In this document: one piece after another, positions 1 through 8,500 of the stretch
How the letters are laid out: the number at the start of each line of letters is the position of its first letter
How positions within the stretch are numbered: position 1 is the stretch's first letter
From: a virus
Direction: 5' to 3' (one strand)
IMG/VR virus record: IMGVR_UViG_3300048582_000067
Coordinates: 1-51,279 of that record
Length of the DNA: 51,279 nucleotides
Notes under the pieces: model-generated
Databases searched by the model: none
What the model saw: the letters and a program-made list of their open reading frames with translations, nothing else
What the model was told of the DNA's origin: nothing
Made by a program: the position numbers and the translations under genes

Positions 1-5
1 TTCTT

Positions 6-128
6 ATGCTTGCTTTTATCTTTGGCGTCATGGTTGGGTTGTACCTGCCGACTGCCTATGAAACTTTCCTTAAGAAACAAATAATTCGCTTTTGTACTTG
101 GATGCGTACTCGCCCAGACCAAAAGTAG
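6..128 (+). CDS. Small membrane protein, possibly 5'-truncated
   Basis: The frame encodes 40 residues from an ATG at 6 to a TAG at 126-128. The first twenty residues are hydrophobic (Leu-Ala-Phe-Ile-Phe-Gly-Val...), and the C-terminus is basic (Lys-Lys, Arg-Thr-Arg). This is the pattern of a single membrane segment with a cytoplasmic tail. The frame is open to the left edge, so the true start may lie outside the window and no ribosome binding site can be checked. It lies directly before the tRNA genes. I do not recognise a family. Confidence 0.5.
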   Translation: MLAFIFGVMVGLYLPTAYETFLKKQIIRFCTWMRTRPDQK

Positions 129-133
129 AACAC

Positions 134-210
134 GCCTCTGACGCCTTTATCTGGATGAGGTCCGCCCTTGTAACGCGGAGAAGCAGGTTCAATTCCTGAC
201 TGAGGCACCA
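134..210 (+). tRNA. tRNA-Thr (anticodon UGU)
   Basis: The 77-base sequence folds as a cloverleaf with a T-arm around GGTTCAATTCC, an encoded CCA at 208-210 and anticodon loop CTTGTAA at 167-173, giving anticodon TGT, which reads ACA (Thr). U33 and A37 are in place. The acceptor stem has one T-T mismatch (139/201) and the anticodon stem closes on a C-C mismatch (166/174), so it is slightly degenerate. Phage tRNAs usually supplement codons that are rare in the host. Confidence 0.82.
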
Positions 211-311
211 ACAGAATAGCCAACGTTCTAGACATTGTGAAGCTACAGGCTTAGTATGTAGTTAGATAGCTAGAAGACCTGCTTGTAGGGAGTTAGACAA
301 GCAATAACTAT

Positions 312-388
312 GGCGAGGTAGAGCAGTCCGGTAGCTCAAGTGGCTCATAACCACTCTGTCGCTGGTTCGAATCCAGCTCTCGCAACCA
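312..388 (+). tRNA. tRNA with CAU anticodon (Met, or lysidine-modified Ile2)
   Basis: A 77-base cloverleaf with T-arm GCTGG/TTCGAAT/CCAGC, anticodon stem AGTGG/CCACT, loop CTCATAA (anticodon CAT at 346-348) and encoded CCA at 386-388. The first acceptor pair is a G-A mismatch (312/384). An unpaired 1-72 position is typical of initiator tRNA, but the three G-C pairs of initiators are missing from the anticodon stem. Elongator Met or an Ile2 tRNA reading AUA are both possible. Confidence 0.85.
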
Positions 389-616
389 AACTACTTGTGG
401 TGCCGTGGCACCGTTAAATGGGGATGATACCGTCGCTGGACTCCCAGCCACAATTCAACAACACCCTTACCGCCTCTAAAGCTCTTGCCGTCCTATACTG
501 CAAGCCGGCCTCTTAAGCGCACCGCATAGGGTTACTACTATACCATTAATTTATTCTCATAGTGTTCAACTATTGTTGTACCTTTAGTTGGCCTGCTGTG
601 CAAGGGAACATGAACT
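389..616. other. Intergenic region before the late operon
   Basis: These 228 bases between the tRNAs and the scaffold gene hold no convincing gene. Two hairpins are visible: GGTGCC/GGCACC at 399-412 with a two-base centre, and GCTGG-ACTC-CCAGC at 435-448. A 32-codon frame at 418-516 has no ribosome binding site. An AT-rich stretch at about 538-592 could contain a promoter for the capsid genes, but I cannot identify clear boxes. Confidence 0.4.
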
Positions 617-1309
617 ATGACAGACAAAAACCAAGACACCGACGACCAAGATCTTGACAAAGATGACGAAGACACCGGTGGCGATGACGACGCCTCTGAG
701 TCCAAAGGCAAACTAAGCAAAGAGCATTCAGAGCTTCTTGAAAAGCTAGTTGCTGAAAAACTCAAAGGTATGAAGTCAAATGTTGATAAAGCTTACAAGC
801 AGGCAGAAACTCTTGCAAAAGAAAATGCCCGTCTCAAGGCTGAACAACAAGAAAACGCTCGTAAGAAGTTGGAAGATGAAGGTAAACACCTAGAGGCTGA
901 GAAGCTTCGCCGTGTTGAACTTGAAGAAACCGTTAAAGTTCTTAACGAACGTCTAGTGGCGTTTACTCGTGATAAAGAAGTAGATCGTGAGATCAGCTCT
1001 CTTCCTTTCAAGAGCGAATACGCTAAAGAAATGGCTTTCAAGTCTATTGTCGAAGAGCTTGTACAAGACGACGACGGTGCTTGGGTGCATAAATCTGGTG
1101 CTAGTCTTAAAGACTACGTCAAAACTTTTGCTAAAGACCCAATCAAAGAATTTCTATTCAAACCAAAAGAGAACCAAGGCGCAGGCCAGGGTGGTTTCAA
1201 AGGCACGGCCCAGGGTGGCAAGCCAAAGGACCTCTCTAAGATGACTTCTGCTGAGCTTCTTGAAGCTGCACAGAAAGGCCTTCTAGGGAACCCGTTCTCC
1301 CCACTTTAA
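617..1309 (+). CDS. Capsid scaffolding protein
   Basis: The 230-residue product begins with a very acidic stretch (Asp/Glu-rich, residues 1-30). It continues as a long charged helical region with Lys/Glu heptads (about 35-125), typical of a coiled-coil scaffold, and ends in a Gly/Gln-rich linker and short helix (about 185-230). It lies directly upstream of the major capsid gene, the usual place for the scaffold that guides procapsid assembly and is removed before DNA packaging. The ATG at 617 follows AAGGGAA at 602-608. The call rests on composition and position, not on a named motif. No protease domain is visible. Confidence 0.75.
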   Translation: MTDKNQDTDDQDLDKDDEDTGGDDDASESKGKLSKEHSELLEKLVAEKLKGMKSNVDKAYKQAETLAKENARLKAEQQENARKKLEDEGKHLEAEKLRRVELEETVKVLNERLVAFTRDKEVDREISSLPFKSEYAKEMAFKSIVEELVQDDDGAWVHKSGASLKDYVKTFAKDPIKEFLFKPKENQGAGQGGFKGTAQGGKPKDLSKMTSAELLEAAQKGLLGNPFSPL

Positions 1310-1321
1310 GGTATACAATAA

Positions 1322-2410
1322 ATGATTACTAATACTGACTTCCAAAACGTAGCTCTTGCTATCTCCGCGTACGCTCAAGAGCGTTGGACTCAAGAGAAAA
1401 CCATTAACTCGACTGGTATTGTCGCAGCTGGTGTTGACATCGACACTAACGGCGAAAGCTTCATCGGTCAAATGCGCTGGTACAAGCCCGTTAACGCGGT
1501 CATCAACAACGCAACCCTAAATACCGCCACTGACGGTTCGTACTCGACTATCGCTACCGATATCGCGAGCTACATCAAGAACCTCCGTACCTACGGTATT
1601 GACCAGGTTAACATGCAGTCGATCATCTCGAAGCAAGACGGTATTGCTGTCTTCTCGAGCCAAGCTGCAATGAGCCGCGTACAAGACGAGAACAACGCTG
1701 TTATGGCTACCCTCAAGGGTGTTGCTGCTGCTGAAGTTGCTCTTGGAGCCGGTATTGTAAACTTCGACTCAGTTCCCGACGTGGACACTGGTATGTTTGT
1801 TGACATCAACGCCGCTGGTGCCTTTGGCGCCGCTGCTACAACCTCTGGCGACGAGCGCCGGCTAGTTGACACCACTGTCACTGGTGCTGCCCGTGGTGAA
1901 CGCCTCTTCCGCGCTGCCGGCATGGCCTTCAAGGACTACGAGCCTGACTACATGTACCTCATCACCAGCCCAGAAACTCTGGCTGACTTCCGCGCTGCTA
2001 ACATTGTTGACGAAGATCGTATTACCGACGGTAACATCGAATTCCAAACACTGTTTGGTGGGAAGTTCCGCCTCGTTCTGACCCGTGCTGCTCAGGGTAA
2101 CCTCTCGGCCTCGGCTAACGTTAACGATCGTTCGGTCAAGACAACCTTCCTTGTCAAGCCCGGCTCGGTTGCTTTCAAGTCGTTCGAGACTCCAGTTCCT
2201 GTTGAGATTGGCCGTCACGCTGCTGCCTATCAGGGCGGTGGTTCGACCCACATCTGGTACCGCTACGGCTTCGTTTCGCACCCGCTCGGCTACGACTGGG
2301 TTGGTGCTACCTCGGCCTTCGCTACCAACACAACCCTCGGCGCAGCTGCTTCGTGGGAACGTAAAGTTGACTACCTAAACCTGGGTATTCTCCCAATCCT
2401 CCACGCTTAA
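1322..2410 (+). CDS. Major capsid protein
   Basis: The 362-residue product follows the scaffold gene by 12 bases and precedes the connector genes, the standard position of the shell protein. It is rich in Ala, Gly and Thr with few Cys, as capsid proteins are. Its codons are strikingly different from neighbours: C-ending and strong codons dominate, suggesting selection for very high expression. No N-terminal delta-domain or cleavage site is obvious, consistent with a separate scaffold. The exact capsid family is not certain from sequence alone; the HK97 fold is expected for tailed phages. Confidence 0.85.
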   Translation: MITNTDFQNVALAISAYAQERWTQEKTINSTGIVAAGVDIDTNGESFIGQMRWYKPVNAVINNATLNTATDGSYSTIATDIASYIKNLRTYGIDQVNMQSIISKQDGIAVFSSQAAMSRVQDENNAVMATLKGVAAAEVALGAGIVNFDSVPDVDTGMFVDINAAGAFGAAATTSGDERRLVDTTVTGAARGERLFRAAGMAFKDYEPDYMYLITSPETLADFRAANIVDEDRITDGNIEFQTLFGGKFRLVLTRAAQGNLSASANVNDRSVKTTFLVKPGSVAFKSFETPVPVEIGRHAAAYQGGGSTHIWYRYGFVSHPLGYDWVGATSAFATNTTLGAAASWERKVDYLNLGILPILHA

Positions 2411-2421
2411 TTAGGTGATGT

Positions 2422-2913
2422 ATGGCTCTTACTCTTTTTGAAACTACTTACCTGACAGATCCTTCTGTATACATTGCAGAGGACTCTACCTGGAGTGAAA
2501 CTTCGTTTGAAGAGCAAGAGCGTGCATTAGTTAATGCTACTAGGCTACTAGATACAATGCTCTGGGCAGGGTCGGCAGTTGCTGCTACCCAGCCCTTAGC
2601 TTGGCCAAGGACAGAGTTTTCTTACTATGATCCTGTGCTAAACTTGGACGTTACTGTACCGGAAGGTACTGTCCCCACTAGGTTAGAAAAAGCAATTGCT
2701 AGGCTAGCTCTACACTTACTAAAGTATCCAGCAGTTGAAAAAGGCTATGAAGCCTCTTTTGACTCTATTACTGTAGGGCCGATTTCGATTACAAACTCTA
2801 ACGCTGCTAGCGACCCTGGACGTGTACCAACTATTCCCTATGAAGTAACTAAATTGGTTGCTCCCTTGACCCGTGATGGCTATACTGCTAACTCGTGGTG
2901 GAGGGCTAACTAA
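2422..2913 (+). CDS. Head-tail connector, DnaT-like putative ssDNA-binding family
   Basis: The 163-residue protein shows the pattern of the phage DnaT-like family found in head-completion modules: an N-terminal helix pair with ATRLLDTMLWAGS (about 39-51) followed by QPLAWPRTEF (about 57-66). It lies just after the capsid gene and overlaps the next gene start (TAATG at 2911-2915). In other siphoviruses this slot encodes the adaptor that docks on the portal, so a structural role is more likely than replication despite the family name. Confidence 0.65.
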   Translation: MALTLFETTYLTDPSVYIAEDSTWSETSFEEQERALVNATRLLDTMLWAGSAVAATQPLAWPRTEFSYYDPVLNLDVTVPEGTVPTRLEKAIARLALHLLKYPAVEKGYEASFDSITVGPISITNSNAASDPGRVPTIPYEVTKLVAPLTRDGYTANSWWRAN

Positions 2914-3248
2914 TGAGTGTAACAAGCGTTATTAGCACAGCTGTAGACACTATTTTTGCAACACTTTCAGATCTAGTTCGATCTGGTACTCTTGAAGGAG
3001 AAACTTCAGAGGGCTACAACTTCCAAACCAACAGTCTAATCTCTACCACTAGCTCAGCAACAATACGCTTTATCGAACTCTCAAACAAGGTTCTTGAAGA
3101 CGGATCTATTGAGAAAGAGCTACTCTTTAAGACTAAAGAATTGGACCCCTCCCTCTATTCCTCCTTAGTTGTTGACAACAAAACCTATAGGTTTCAGTCG
3201 ATCAATATTTACGAAGCGGCTACTATTATTACAGCAAGGAGCACCTAA
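2913..3248 (+). CDS. Putative head closure / head-tail joining protein
   Basis: A 111-residue protein in the connector block, with overlapping start and stop codons on both sides (2913 and 3248). Its beta-rich sequence and position between the adaptor-like and tail-terminator-like genes fit a head-closure (stopper) protein. I see no diagnostic motif, so the assignment is by gene order. Confidence 0.5.
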   Translation: MSVTSVISTAVDTIFATLSDLVRSGTLEGETSEGYNFQTNSLISTTSSATIRFIELSNKVLEDGSIEKELLFKTKELDPSLYSSLVVDNKTYRFQSINIYEAATIITARST

Positions 3249-3643
3249 TGTTTTCTACTGTGATCCAGACCTTTCACGGCTTAGTAGCGCTTAACAACAC
3301 TCTTGCCTCAATCAAGGTTGTTCCTTCTGACTTCAAAGGAACCCTACCTGCTGCACCTTTTCTTAAGCTGCATGTTGTCTTTTCGCCCTCTGCGCTAGTC
3401 TCCTTTAGTGGAGCTAAATCCGTCACGGGGCTACTGAAGATAGCTATTTTTACAAAATCAGGTAGCGGCCAGTTGTCGGCTGCAACAATCTCTAGTTCCC
3501 TAGATAGTATTTTTGAAAAAAAACTTCTAACTAATGACATTCAAACTTATGCAAGCTCACTTCAATTTGTAGGCGCAGATCCGAAAGACCCTTCGTTGTC
3601 TATCTCGGACTATACTGTGCCTTTCAGCTATTACGGAGAATAA
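3248..3643 (+). CDS. Putative tail terminator protein
   Basis: The 131-residue product lies immediately before the tail tube gene, where siphoviruses encode the tail terminator (lambda gpU position), which caps the tube and joins it to the head. The alpha/beta composition and length fit that family, but no signature residues are identifiable. Its start overlaps the stop of the preceding connector gene, so the two are translationally coupled. Confidence 0.5.
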   Translation: MFSTVIQTFHGLVALNNTLASIKVVPSDFKGTLPAAPFLKLHVVFSPSALVSFSGAKSVTGLLKIAIFTKSGSGQLSAATISSSLDSIFEKKLLTNDIQTYASSLQFVGADPKDPSLSISDYTVPFSYYGE

Positions 3644-3647
3644 TCTA

Positions 3648-4211
3648 ATGGCATTTCAAACTTCAATTTCTGCGACCCAGTTCTCTCGGGTCAAGGTTTC
3701 GCGGGAGACTGTTCCAGCTACTCTCAGCGAAGCTAACCTTAAGGCTATTTTCGACGGCACTGCTACTGGTGAGTGGGTTGAACTACCCGACATCCGCGAC
3801 ATGCCTTCGTTTGGTACCCCTTCCAACCTCGTTAAGGTTCCTGTTTATGGCCAGGCTCAGACCCAGGCTATTCAGGCCCAGTCGGATGCCCCTGACCTAG
3901 AGTTCGTAGTTAACTACGTTGCTTCTAAGTGGGCTAAAGATGGCGACACCTTTGCAACAACCGGTACAATCGGTGACGCAGTTGGCGACGGTATTGCTAA
4001 AGTGTTCGAAGTTGCGCTCCTCGGTTCGCTTCCTCCGACCCTTAACACTACCACTTCTGGCCTCGGTGCTGTTCCTAACGCGCTTATCTACTTCGTAGGT
4101 AAAGTTGAATCCGTTCTAATCAACCCTTCGCGGGATGACGCTACCACTGCAAACGTGGCCGTCTCGATTATCTCGGACTTCTATGGTCCCTTCACCCAGA
4201 ACGCAGTCTAA
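3648..4211 (+). CDS. Major tail protein (tail tube)
   Basis: The 187-residue product has the composition of a tube protein (Ala, Val, Thr, Gly-rich, beta-strand pattern). Like the capsid gene, it uses C-ending, highly expressed codons. It is followed by a hairpin (4219-4246) that probably lowers transcription of the downstream tail genes, a common arrangement because the tube protein is needed in hundreds of copies. The tail-chaperone frameshift pair and tape measure follow, which fixes its identity by order. The ATG follows GGAG at 3635-3638. Confidence 0.8.
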   Translation: MAFQTSISATQFSRVKVSRETVPATLSEANLKAIFDGTATGEWVELPDIRDMPSFGTPSNLVKVPVYGQAQTQAIQAQSDAPDLEFVVNYVASKWAKDGDTFATTGTIGDAVGDGIAKVFEVALLGSLPPTLNTTTSGLGAVPNALIYFVGKVESVLINPSRDDATTANVAVSIISDFYGPFTQNAV

Positions 4212-4218
4212 TCTAAGT

Positions 4219-4246
4219 AAAGGCCCAGTCGAAAGGCTGGGTCTTT
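4219..4246 (+). terminator. Hairpin attenuator after the tail tube gene
   Basis: AAAGGCCCAG (4219-4228) pairs with CTGGGTCTTT (4237-4246) over ten base pairs with one G-U pair and an eight-base loop. The T-run is short, so it probably acts as a leaky terminator or mRNA 3'-end stabiliser that sets a high tube-to-tail-protein ratio. Confidence 0.65.
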
Positions 4247-4263
4247 CACCCCAGGATATAAAT

Positions 4264-4497
4264 ATGACAAATAAGCCTTTTTCCATGCCGTTTGTGCTGA
4301 AAGAGACTGTTAAGCATATGCGTAAGTCTATTGACATCTCTACCCAGAAAACCATTGCAAGGCTCCCTGAATTCAAGGACAATTCAGAGCTGGTAGCAGA
4401 GGTCATGACTACGCTGACTAACCTTAATAGGCTCAATAAGCTATTAGATGATATCGAAAATAACAACACAACACTCTTTGGAGATACAGAGAAATGA
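4264..4497 (+). CDS. Small tail-module protein of unknown function
   Basis: The 77-residue helical, charged product starts at the ATG at 4264, preceded by AGGA at 4253-4256. The same frame is open further upstream, but that stretch overlaps the tube gene. The stop (TGA 4495-4497) overlaps the ATG of the tail chaperone gene. Its place between tube and chaperone suggests a tail-assembly helper. Confidence 0.6.
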   Translation: MTNKPFSMPFVLKETVKHMRKSIDISTQKTIARLPEFKDNSELVAEVMTTLTNLNRLNKLLDDIENNNTTLFGDTEK

Positions 4498-4817
4498 AAA
4501 AACTACTAGGTAAGGTCAAAACTATCACCGTTCCGTTTATGGGCGATGAGACTGTCGAAGTCGCGCAGCTAACAGTTGCACAAGTAAAAGATTTCCAAAA
4601 AGAACTAGAAGCCGCTAAGGCAGATGAGGGTGAAGACTCTGGTGTACGTATCCAGCGCGCTATTATCCGTATGGCTGTTGTTGGCGCAAAAGAACTGACT
4701 GACGAAGAGCTTGACAGTTTCCCACTAGTAGAACTTACAAAACTTACACAAAAGATCCTTGAACTTGCTGGTGTAACCGGCGGTGGCGAGGGAAACGACT
4801 TAGCGAAGAAGAGCTAA
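4494..4817 (+). CDS. Tail assembly chaperone (lambda gpG-like), short product
   Basis: This 107-residue acidic helical protein sits between tail tube and tape measure, the position of lambda gpG. Its last codons contain GGGAAAC at 4790-4796, read as G-GGA-AAC in the zero frame, a textbook slippery heptamer. Termination at 4815-4817 gives the short form. In related phages this form coats the tape measure during tail assembly. The start codon overlaps the preceding stop codon. Confidence 0.8.
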   Translation: MKKLLGKVKTITVPFMGDETVEVAQLTVAQVKDFQKELEAAKADEGEDSGVRIQRAIIRMAVVGAKELTDEELDSFPLVELTKLTQKILELAGVTGGGEGNDLAKKS

Positions 4818-5167
4818 ACTACTACGAGTTAGCTTATCTTCTTGGTATTACTAAGTCTGAGCTTATGGAACTTCCGTACGAAGAGCTCATTGGCTGGATG
4901 GAGTACTTCCGTCGTCGGCCACACGGCTGGCGAGAAGATAATCGAGCAGCTATCATAGCTATGTCCTTTGGTGGGGGTAAAGTCCGCCCAGAGGATCTCT
5001 TTGACTCGCTTCGTGTTCTCAAAGAAGAATCGAAAGTACAAGAAGAAACCCATGCCGCCGCTAACTTTGCTCAAAAGTTCTTTGATCGATTTAGCAAGCA
5101 GTTTACTGAAAAGGACCCTTTTAAAGATGATGAAGTTCAGCTTCAACTTGAAGGGTTTAGGGCCTAG
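4494..5167 (+). CDS. Tail assembly chaperone, -1 frameshift product (gpGT-like)
   Basis: A -1 slip on GGGAAAC (4790-4796) continues translation in a second frame from base 4796 to the TAG at 5165-5167, adding about 123 residues. The new part begins Arg-Leu-Ser-Glu-Glu-Glu-Leu-Asn-Tyr-Tyr. It contains ELAYLLGITKSEL and a Trp-Met-Glu-Tyr-Phe segment, typical of the T domains that link the chaperone to the tail tube protein. The second frame is closed upstream at 4760-4762 and has no start with a good ribosome binding site before 4865, so expression by frameshift is the simplest reading. Lambda uses GGGAAAG at the equivalent place. Confidence 0.8.
4790..4796 (+). other. Programmed -1 ribosomal frameshift slippery site
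   Basis: The heptamer GGGAAAC fits X-XXY-YYZ exactly in the zero frame (G, GGA, AAC). After slippage the tRNAs re-pair on GGG and AAA. It lies 18 bases before the zero-frame stop. Confidence 0.8.
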
Positions 5168-5447
5168 TGTCCGAAAGCAATTTGAAAAAGAAAGTCTCCC
5201 AGCCCTTGCAAAGCTAGCTAGCCTAGCCCTCGTAGAGCTAAAAGCTGCGACCCCTGTAGACACAGGAGAAGCTTCTGAGAGTTGGGAGTACTACTTTGCC
5301 GGTAAGAATACAGTGGTGCTAGAGAATAGCGCTGCTCACATAGTCTTTCTTAACGCTGGCTCTTCTGAGCAAGCACCCGCCTATTTTATTGAAAACGTAA
5401 TTCTAAAATACGGTAAACCGATAGGACCTATAGTTACTTACAAATGA
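5127..5447 (+). CDS. HK97 gp10-like neck / tail completion protein
   Basis: The 106-residue product contains LKAATPVDTGEASESWEYYF and later ENSAAHIVFLNAGSSEQAPAYF. This matches the HK97 gp10-like pattern of a helix, then P-x-DTG, then a strand, then an N-x-A-x-Y/F-x-x-x-x-x-G-S segment. The frame is open upstream to 4968 but that part overlaps the chaperone extension; ATG 5127 (or 5130) after AAGGA at 5111-5115 is the better start. This family usually lies before the tail tube gene, so its place here, between chaperones and tape measure, is uncommon. Confidence 0.6.
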   Translation: MMKFSFNLKGLGPSVRKQFEKESLPALAKLASLALVELKAATPVDTGEASESWEYYFAGKNTVVLENSAAHIVFLNAGSSEQAPAYFIENVILKYGKPIGPIVTYK

Positions 5448-5451
5448 TAAG

Positions 5452-5483
5452 AAGCCTTATGGATTACTCCGTAGGGCTTTTTT
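5452..5483 (+). terminator. Rho-independent terminator before the tape measure gene
   Basis: AAGCCTTATGGA (5452-5463) pairs with TCCGTAGGGCTT (5468-5479) over twelve pairs, two of them G-U, around a TTAC loop, followed by a run of T. It should reduce read-through into the tape measure gene. Confidence 0.8.
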
Positions 5484-5501
5484 ATCGTACAGGAGAAAAA
5501 C

Positions 5502-8500
5502 ATGACTGTTCAAGTCAACATGGAAGCCAACTCAGCTCAGGTTGAGTCCACTATTGCTAGGCTTGCTAGACAGTTTAGGTCTACCGAGACTGAGGCTAAA
5601 AAAGTAAGTCAGACTGTAAATGCTATTGGTTCTAAGAAGCTAACTGGTCTAGATAACACAACTAAACAGCTGCAGCAGGTTAACAGCACGCTGCTAAGAA
5701 CGCAATCTACAGTAGACTCTACACTTAAAGGTGTGACCAGCTCTTTGCAAAAAGCAGCTATTACCCTTGGCGCTATTTTTACTTCTGGGCTCTTGACGGC
5801 CTCGCTAGCAAAATCTTCGGACGCGATGACTGTTTTAGAAAACAGAATTGCATTAGTTACAGGTAGAACACGCGAGCTAGCTGATGTGCAAGCTAAACTG
5901 TTTCAAGTAGCTAGAACTACCGGTGGTAGCGTGCAGGGCGCAGCGGAGCTGTTCTCTAAATATGGCCTTGCTCTTCAAGACACTGGTGTTAGTTCTGAAA
6001 AGCTTCTAAAAATGACAGAGCTTACCCAGAAAGCTATTTCAGTGGTTGGCGGTTCTGCAGCTAGCGCTGATGCAGCCATTATCCAGCTAGGGCAAGGTAT
6101 GTCGGCTGGTGCGCTAAGAGGCGAAGAACTCAACTCTGTAATGGAGCAAGCTACCCCGCTGGCAAGGATTTTTGCAAAGCAGCTAGGTATTAGCTACGGT
6201 GAAATTAGGCAGGCAGGCCAAGACGGATTGATTACTTCAGAGGTAATCTCTGCTGCTTTTGATAACTTTGGCGGCGACATCGACGCCGACTTTGCTAAGA
6301 CTACAAGAACGATAAGCTCCTCAATGACTGCCCTTAAAGACGCAGCTATGCGCGCTACAAGTGAATTTGGACGGATTTCCGGTCTTAGTGCTACTATACA
6401 AAATTCAATCGAAAGCCTTACCGACTCTATCAATAATATAAATCCTGAACCGCTAACTACTATCAGTTTACAGTTTAACTACTGGCGCGTTACTTTGAAG
6501 TATCTAGTTAAAGATACTGCGTTAATTGCTGGTGGTATTGTTAATGTATTTGTAGCTATCGCTAAACGTATTGCTGAGTCCTTCCCGTTTATCACTGGAC
6601 CTGTAGTAACTGTATTTACAAACATACTAAACGTTGCAAAGAGCAGGCTACTAGGTGTTGTGCTTGCGGTAAAAAGCTTTGTCAGAGACACTAAGTTGGC
6701 TCTCTCAGCTTTTATTATTGACAACCAAATTGAAAACGCTATCAACAACTTATTTAGGGCTGAGAGCGTTCAAGAGTTTAGACTCGCTCTTGATGATCTT
6801 GCTTACCAAATTAGTAGAGAAGGCCAACGCTGGTACAACATTGCCAACAACTTATCGCGGGTGTACTTCCGCCTCTCTAATGACGTACTAAACCTTGCCT
6901 ATTCTTTTGGGCTTGTAGATCAAAGTCTTATTGTTATTCGTAGAAGCTCGCTAGACACTTTTGGTTTCTTGTTTGAAGTTATTGGTAGAATCGGCAAAGC
7001 TTTTGCAACTGAATTCTTGCTGCTACCTGTCATTGCAGATATTTACTTAGGCTTTCTTAGCCTTAAGTCTTTAGTTGCTGCTTTTGCAAGGGCCGCCGTT
7101 AACGATTTTAATGACCTGAAAGATGCTCTAGGCGAATTTGCAAGTAGCGTCAGAGATTCGCTGTCTGGCTTCTTACCTGAAACTGATGCTTTTGATAAGT
7201 TTCTAGAAATTGTCACTAAGCTGTTCAGGGCAATACAGTCAGTTACTACTACCTCTTTTGAAAAGACTAAAAAGTTCTTAGTAGATAGTATCAAAACTAT
7301 AGAGTACTACTTTTTCTGGTTGTATGACCGTGTAGTAGGCAACTCTTGGTGGCCGGATATGCTGGATGAAATTCTAGCTTATACACAATCAGTGTTGCCA
7401 GCAGTCACTGCTAGATTTGTTCAATTCAGAGACAGCATAGCTTCTGTATTTTCTTCACTATTCAACTCTTCTAAGTCAATAGTCTTAAATGCAGAGGTTT
7501 CTTTTGATCCTACTGATTTAAAGCAAAAGCTAGCTGGCGCAATAAAAGTCGCTGTAGGCGGCTTGCTGTCGCTAGTTACGGCCCTAGACAGTATTTCACC
7601 TGTTCTTGCTGATACTATTACTACTGCTCTTGTGGCAGGTGTTCTAGGCTTCTTACAAGCAGACGCCGGAACAGCTATTAGCACTTTCTTAAAGACTAAC
7701 CTACTCCTAGGTATAGCTGCATTCCTTGCAGAAGCTTCGCTAGAACCTCTTCTAGACAGAAGAATCTTTGAAAGATTTGGTGCTAACCTTGGTGCAAGTC
7801 TTGGCTTAGCGCTTAGCAGCTTTATTAAGCAGCTACCTCAGCTCTTTGAAGCTTTCTCGCAGCTAGCTAACGGTTTTGGAAACGCGCTGCTAGACAGCTT
7901 AGGTATTGTTGGTACTTTTATAAAGACTCTAGGCACCTTCACAGGTACATCAGGTATTCTTAACACAATACTGTTTGGAGTTGGCCTGCAAGTTATCCTA
8001 GGAAACTTTGGTGCTATAAAAGGCGCTTTTGATTTACTTCTAGGTGTATTTTCAGGGGCCGCGCCAGGTAAAGCAGGCTTAATATCTTCTCTACTCTTTG
8101 GTCCCGGTGGTCAGGCAATTGCTGTAATTGCTGCAATAACTACTATAGTCAATCTACTACCTAATATACTAGAAGGAAACTTTAGCGGAATTGCAACCGG
8201 TGTAGGCTTAGTCGCCTTCTTCCTCTTTGGACCGACTGGCACTGCAAAACTTATTCTATCCTCTATTACAAGCTTAGCTACTTTCTTGCTAACTAGATTT
8301 GGTTTTATTAAGGCTGCAGCTGAAGGCGCTTTTGTCTTTAAAAAAGCTGGTATTTTTGATCAAATGAAAGATGCAGTGTCTGGGGTGTTGCCTCAGATAA
8401 AGAGTTTGTCCGGTGCAATATCGGGTATTAGAGCAAACAAAAACTTTGAAGAAGCCCTTTTCAATCTCAAAGAAACTTTCAAAGCAACCATCAGAACTTT

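Noticed and set aside
399-448. Possible third tRNA after the CAU tRNA
   Set aside because: Hairpins are present, but no T-arm consensus or anticodon loop of seven bases can be drawn.
418-516. A 32-codon frame in the region before the scaffold gene
   Set aside because: There is no ribosome binding site, and the region has structure of its own; a chance open frame is more likely.
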